From the NCBI RefSeq assembly GCF_003387575.1, contig NZ_QUAB01000041.1, positions 1 through 64,000 of the forward strand: a stretch of DNA of 64,000 nt, given 5' to 3'. The position numbers were made by a program, and so were the translations under genes. Each line of letters begins with the position of its first letter. Position 1 is the stretch's first letter. This document shows positions 61,869 through 64,000 of this stretch, piece by piece. Under the pieces are notes generated by a model, which did not search any database, was not told the origin of the DNA, and saw only the letters and a program-made list of their open reading frames with translations. Source of the stretch: Microbacterium bovistercoris (lineage in GTDB: Bacteria > Actinomycetota > Actinomycetes > Actinomycetales > Microbacteriaceae).

Positions 61869-62233
61869 CACTCGTGATGGAGAGCACGCTGATCCGGCTG
61901 TGTGCGGTGGCCGACCTCGAGGTCGAGCGCGGCAGGGCCGCGCTGCTGGACGCGTGGCAGATCGCCCTGTTCCGGCTCGCAGACGGAAGCATTCACGCCG
62001 TGGACAACTTCGACCCGTTCAGCGGTGCGAACGTCATCTCGCGCGGGATCGTGGGCACGCGCGGCTTCGCGTCGACCGTCGCGTCCCCGCTGTACAAGCA
62101 GGTGTTCGACCTGGCCACCGGACGCTGTCTGGACAGCCAGGGCAAGCGGCCGGTGGACGGCGCGGACGCCGCACTGCGCGTGTGGCCGGTGCGGATCATC
62201 GACGGCGACGTGTTCGTCGAGGTCGCCCGGTGA
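61865..62233 (+). CDS. nirD: nitrite reductase small subunit
   Basis: Predicted 122 residues, ATG inside the nirB stop. A Rieske-like fold is present: LFRLADGSIHAVDNFDPFSGANVISRGIV and PLYKQVFDLATGRCLDSQGKRPVDG. The usual CxH...CxxH ligands of Rieske clusters are absent, as in other NirD proteins. It supports the NirB reductase. Confidence 0.93.
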   Translation: MTLVMESTLIRLCAVADLEVERGRAALLDAWQIALFRLADGSIHAVDNFDPFSGANVISRGIVGTRGFASTVASPLYKQVFDLATGRCLDSQGKRPVDGADAALRVWPVRIIDGDVFVEVAR

Positions 62234-62994
62234 CCTCGACCCAGGTCGGCAGGGTCGATCTCGTCGGCGGAGGGCCGGGACCGGCAGACCTGATGACCGT
62301 CCGCGCTCAGCGGCTGCTCGGCGAGGCCGACGTGATCGTCGCGGACCGGCTCGGTCCGTTCGACGAACTGCGCGCGCACATCCCCGAGGACGTGCTCGTG
62401 ATCGACGTGGGCAAGCGACCCGGACATCATCCGGTGCCGCAGGCTCGGATCAACGCGATGCTCGTGGAGCACGCCCTTGCGGGCAGGCGCGTCGTGCGGC
62501 TGAAAGGCGGTGATCCGTTCGTGTTCGGCCGCGGCGGCGAAGAAGTCATCGCCTGCCAGGAGGCCGGTGTTCCGGTGAGCGTGACCCCGGGGATCAGCAG
62601 CGCGATCGCCGTGCCGCAGGCCGCGGGCATCCCGGTCACCCACCGCGGCGTCGCCTCACGCGTGCAGGTGATCATCGGGCCGGAGCGCCCGGCCGGCACG
62701 ATGCTCGCGGCGATGGCGGACCCCGAGGTCACGACGGTCGTGCTGATGGGGGTGGCGGCGATACCTCGCGTGGCCGTGTCGGCCCTCGACGCCGGTGTCT
62801 CCGCTCTGACGCCCGTCGCCATCGTGGAGAACGGCACCACACCGCAGCAGCGCACCATCCGCACCACCCTGGGGTCGCTGGTGGCGGATGCCAGGGAGAA
62901 CGCGGTGACGAACCCGGCCGTCATCGTCATCGGCGCGGTGGCTGCGGAGGGGCTGCTGCTTCCCGGCGGACTGCGGGCGGTGAGCACGGCATGA
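62230..62994 (+). CDS. cobA: uroporphyrinogen-III C-methyltransferase
   Basis: Predicted 254 residues, GTG start inside the nirD stop. VDLVGGGPGPADLMTVRA, ADVIVADRL, RLKGGDPFVFGRGGEEV and IPVTHRGVA are typical SUMT motifs. It makes precorrin-2 from uroporphyrinogen III, the branch towards the siroheme that NirB needs. Placing it in the nir operon ties cofactor supply to enzyme level. It overlaps the next gene by four bases. Confidence 0.94.
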   Translation: MTSTQVGRVDLVGGGPGPADLMTVRAQRLLGEADVIVADRLGPFDELRAHIPEDVLVIDVGKRPGHHPVPQARINAMLVEHALAGRRVVRLKGGDPFVFGRGGEEVIACQEAGVPVSVTPGISSAIAVPQAAGIPVTHRGVASRVQVIIGPERPAGTMLAAMADPEVTTVVLMGVAAIPRVAVSALDAGVSALTPVAIVENGTTPQQRTIRTTLGSLVADARENAVTNPAVIVIGAVAAEGLLLPGGLRAVSTA

Positions 62995-64000
62995 CCGGCA
63001 CACCGCCGGTGGAGGACACGCTCGCCGGCTGCGCGATCATCATCGCCGCCGATCGTCGTTCTGCGGATCTCGCCGCGGCGCTGGAGCGTCGCGGCGCGGT
63101 CGTGCAGCGGGCGCCTGCGATGAGCATCGTGCCGCACGCTGATGATGCCGAGCTCCTCAGACGCACGCGCGGGCTCATCGAGCGCCCACCGGACGTCGTC
63201 GTGGTTACGACGGGAGTCGGGTTCCGCGGATGGATGGACGCCGCGCACGAGCACGGCCTGGACGAGCAGCTCACCGAAGCGCTCCGGGGCGCCCAGTTCG
63301 TCGCCAGGGGCCCGAAGGCCCACGGCGCGATCCAGCAGGCGGGGTTCCGCGCGGACTGGGTCGCCGAGTCCGAGACCGCCGCAGAGGTCGGCGAGTACCT
63401 GCTGGCGTCCGGGGTCGCAGGCAGAAGCGTCGTGGTGCAGCATCACGGCGCCGGATCCGACGGCCTCGACGAGCTGCTGGCCGACGCGGGCGCCGACGTG
63501 CGCAGCATCGTCGTGTACCGGTGGGGGCCCGCGCCGGACCCGGAGATCGTCCGCCGCTCGGTGCAGCAGGCCGCGTCCGGCGAGGCGGATGCCGTGCTCT
63601 TCACGTCGGCCCCGGGCAGCGGGTCCTGGCTGGGGTTCGCCGAGCAGCAGGGCCTCCTGGAGGCGATTCGCCGGCGTGCAGCATCCGGCCGGCTTCTGCT
63701 GGCGGCGGTGGGGCCTGTCACTGCCGCGCCGCTTTACGAAGCGGATCTCGCGACGACGGTCGCGCACCGAGGACGGCTCGGTGCACTGGCGCGCACGGCG
63801 ATCGCGCACTTCGGCGGCGGGCGGGCCCCGGCTACGCGCACCCGCGCGGGCCGGGTCGAGGTGCGCAGCCGCGGCGTGCTGCTCGACGACTGTTACATCG
63901 CACTGTCCCGCACCGGAGTCGTGCTGCTGGAGGCGTTGTCGGATGCCGGTGGGCGCGTGCTCTCGCGCGCAGAACTGGGCTCCCTGCTGCCCGGCGGCGA
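62991..64000 (+). CDS. uroporphyrinogen-III synthase domain fused to a winged-helix regulator (3' end cut off)
   Basis: ATG at 62991, overlapping cobA; the frame is open to the window end, so 336 residues are visible. The first 250 resemble HemD (AAALERRGAVVQRAPAMSIVP, then VVVTTGVGFRGWMDAAHEHGL). The last part, from RTRAGRVEVRSRGVLLDDCYIALSRTGVVLLEALSDAGGRVLSRAELG, is the start of an OmpR-type winged helix. Fusions of this kind (for example M. tuberculosis Rv0260c) are thought to act as regulators. It may sense a tetrapyrrole and tune the nir operon (inference). Confidence 0.85.
   Translation, partial: MTGTPPVEDTLAGCAIIIAADRRSADLAAALERRGAVVQRAPAMSIVPHADDAELLRRTRGLIERPPDVVVVTTGVGFRGWMDAAHEHGLDEQLTEALRGAQFVARGPKAHGAIQQAGFRADWVAESETAAEVGEYLLASGVAGRSVVVQHHGAGSDGLDELLADAGADVRSIVVYRWGPAPDPEIVRRSVQQAASGEADAVLFTSAPGSGSWLGFAEQQGLLEAIRRRAASGRLLLAAVGPVTAAPLYEADLATTVAHRGRLGALARTAIAHFGGGRAPATRTRAGRVEVRSRGVLLDDCYIALSRTGVVLLEALSDAGGRVLSRAELGSLLPGG

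Noticed and set aside
59160..61871. A 903-codon open frame on the minus strand opposite nirB
   Set aside because: No protein-like features; it is the shadow of nirB, whose motifs are clear.

Overview
The window looks like chromosomal DNA of a high-GC actinobacterium of the family Microbacteriaceae, most likely Microbacterium or a close relative. The grounds are the very high GC content, many GTG starts, pervasive 4- and 8-base gene overlaps, and actinobacterial gene orders (thrS-HIT, pdxS-pdxT, yebC-ruvCAB-yajC-secD-secF-rel; SufE-sseA; DUF3000-rnd). The genus assignment is inference. I found no phage, insertion sequence, integrase, CRISPR array or recognisable defence cluster. The content is mostly core metabolism with small accessory genes and a few decayed pieces.

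Region 1 (1-13.6 kb): the tail of a LysR regulator, a DnaQ-like exonuclease, hydrolases, and a branched-chain/pyruvate-type 2-oxoacid dehydrogenase operon (E1alpha, E1beta, E2) facing an Lrp/AsnC regulator. These are followed by a TetR with a clear operator, a histidine phosphatase and a sirtuin, a SpoU methyltransferase, an EamA transporter facing a LysR gene, a damaged-looking hydrolase and another TetR. Region 2 (13.6-20.6 kb): a possible SPFH-like protein and a lipid-type cluster: glpD and tetR one way; an alkyl-DHAP-synthase-like flavoprotein, a diacylglycerol kinase and a GMC oxidoreductase with a ferredoxin-like cysteine motif the other way. The first four match the order of M. tuberculosis Rv2249c-Rv2252 as I recall it.

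Region 3 (20.6-32.4 kb): fatty acid beta-oxidation (fadB, fadA), RNase D, DUF3000, a secreted or anchored hydrolase, SufE and a rhodanese, a ZapE-type ATPase, an ammonium transporter with GlnR-like boxes, a YceI protein and an unpaired PemK/MazF-like protein. Region 4 (32.4-33.1 kb): a divergent tRNA cluster (Gly, Val one way; Gly, Cys, Val the other). Region 5 (33.2-48.4 kb): a large cell-surface protein with three lamin-tail-like domains, a TetR/MFS pair, thrS and HIT, pyridoxal kinase, a MocR regulator with pdxS-pdxT, a pterin-dehydratase/glyoxalase-like fusion, and an esterase remnant. Region 6 (48.4-59.1 kb): yebC, ruvC, ruvA, ruvB, yajC, secD, secF, rel and DUF349. Region 7 (59.2 kb to the end): a nitrite assimilation operon, nirB-nirD-cobA-hemD/wHTH, with GlnR-like boxes and an apparently leaderless promoter; the last gene runs off the edge.

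Two signals cut across the window. First, at least 15 genes carry a TANNNT hexamer 6 or 7 bases before the start codon, the layout expected of leaderless transcripts. Second, GGATGCC/GGCATCC recurs in coding DNA through context-dependent codon choice: Asp-Ala as GAT GCC and Ala-Ser as GCA TCC, where GAC and GCG/GCC are otherwise preferred. I see no wholly new multi-gene system. The best leads are the lipid cluster with its possible iron-sulfur GMC enzyme, the nitrogen-control boxes, the repeat that sets gene ends, and the GGATGCC bias.
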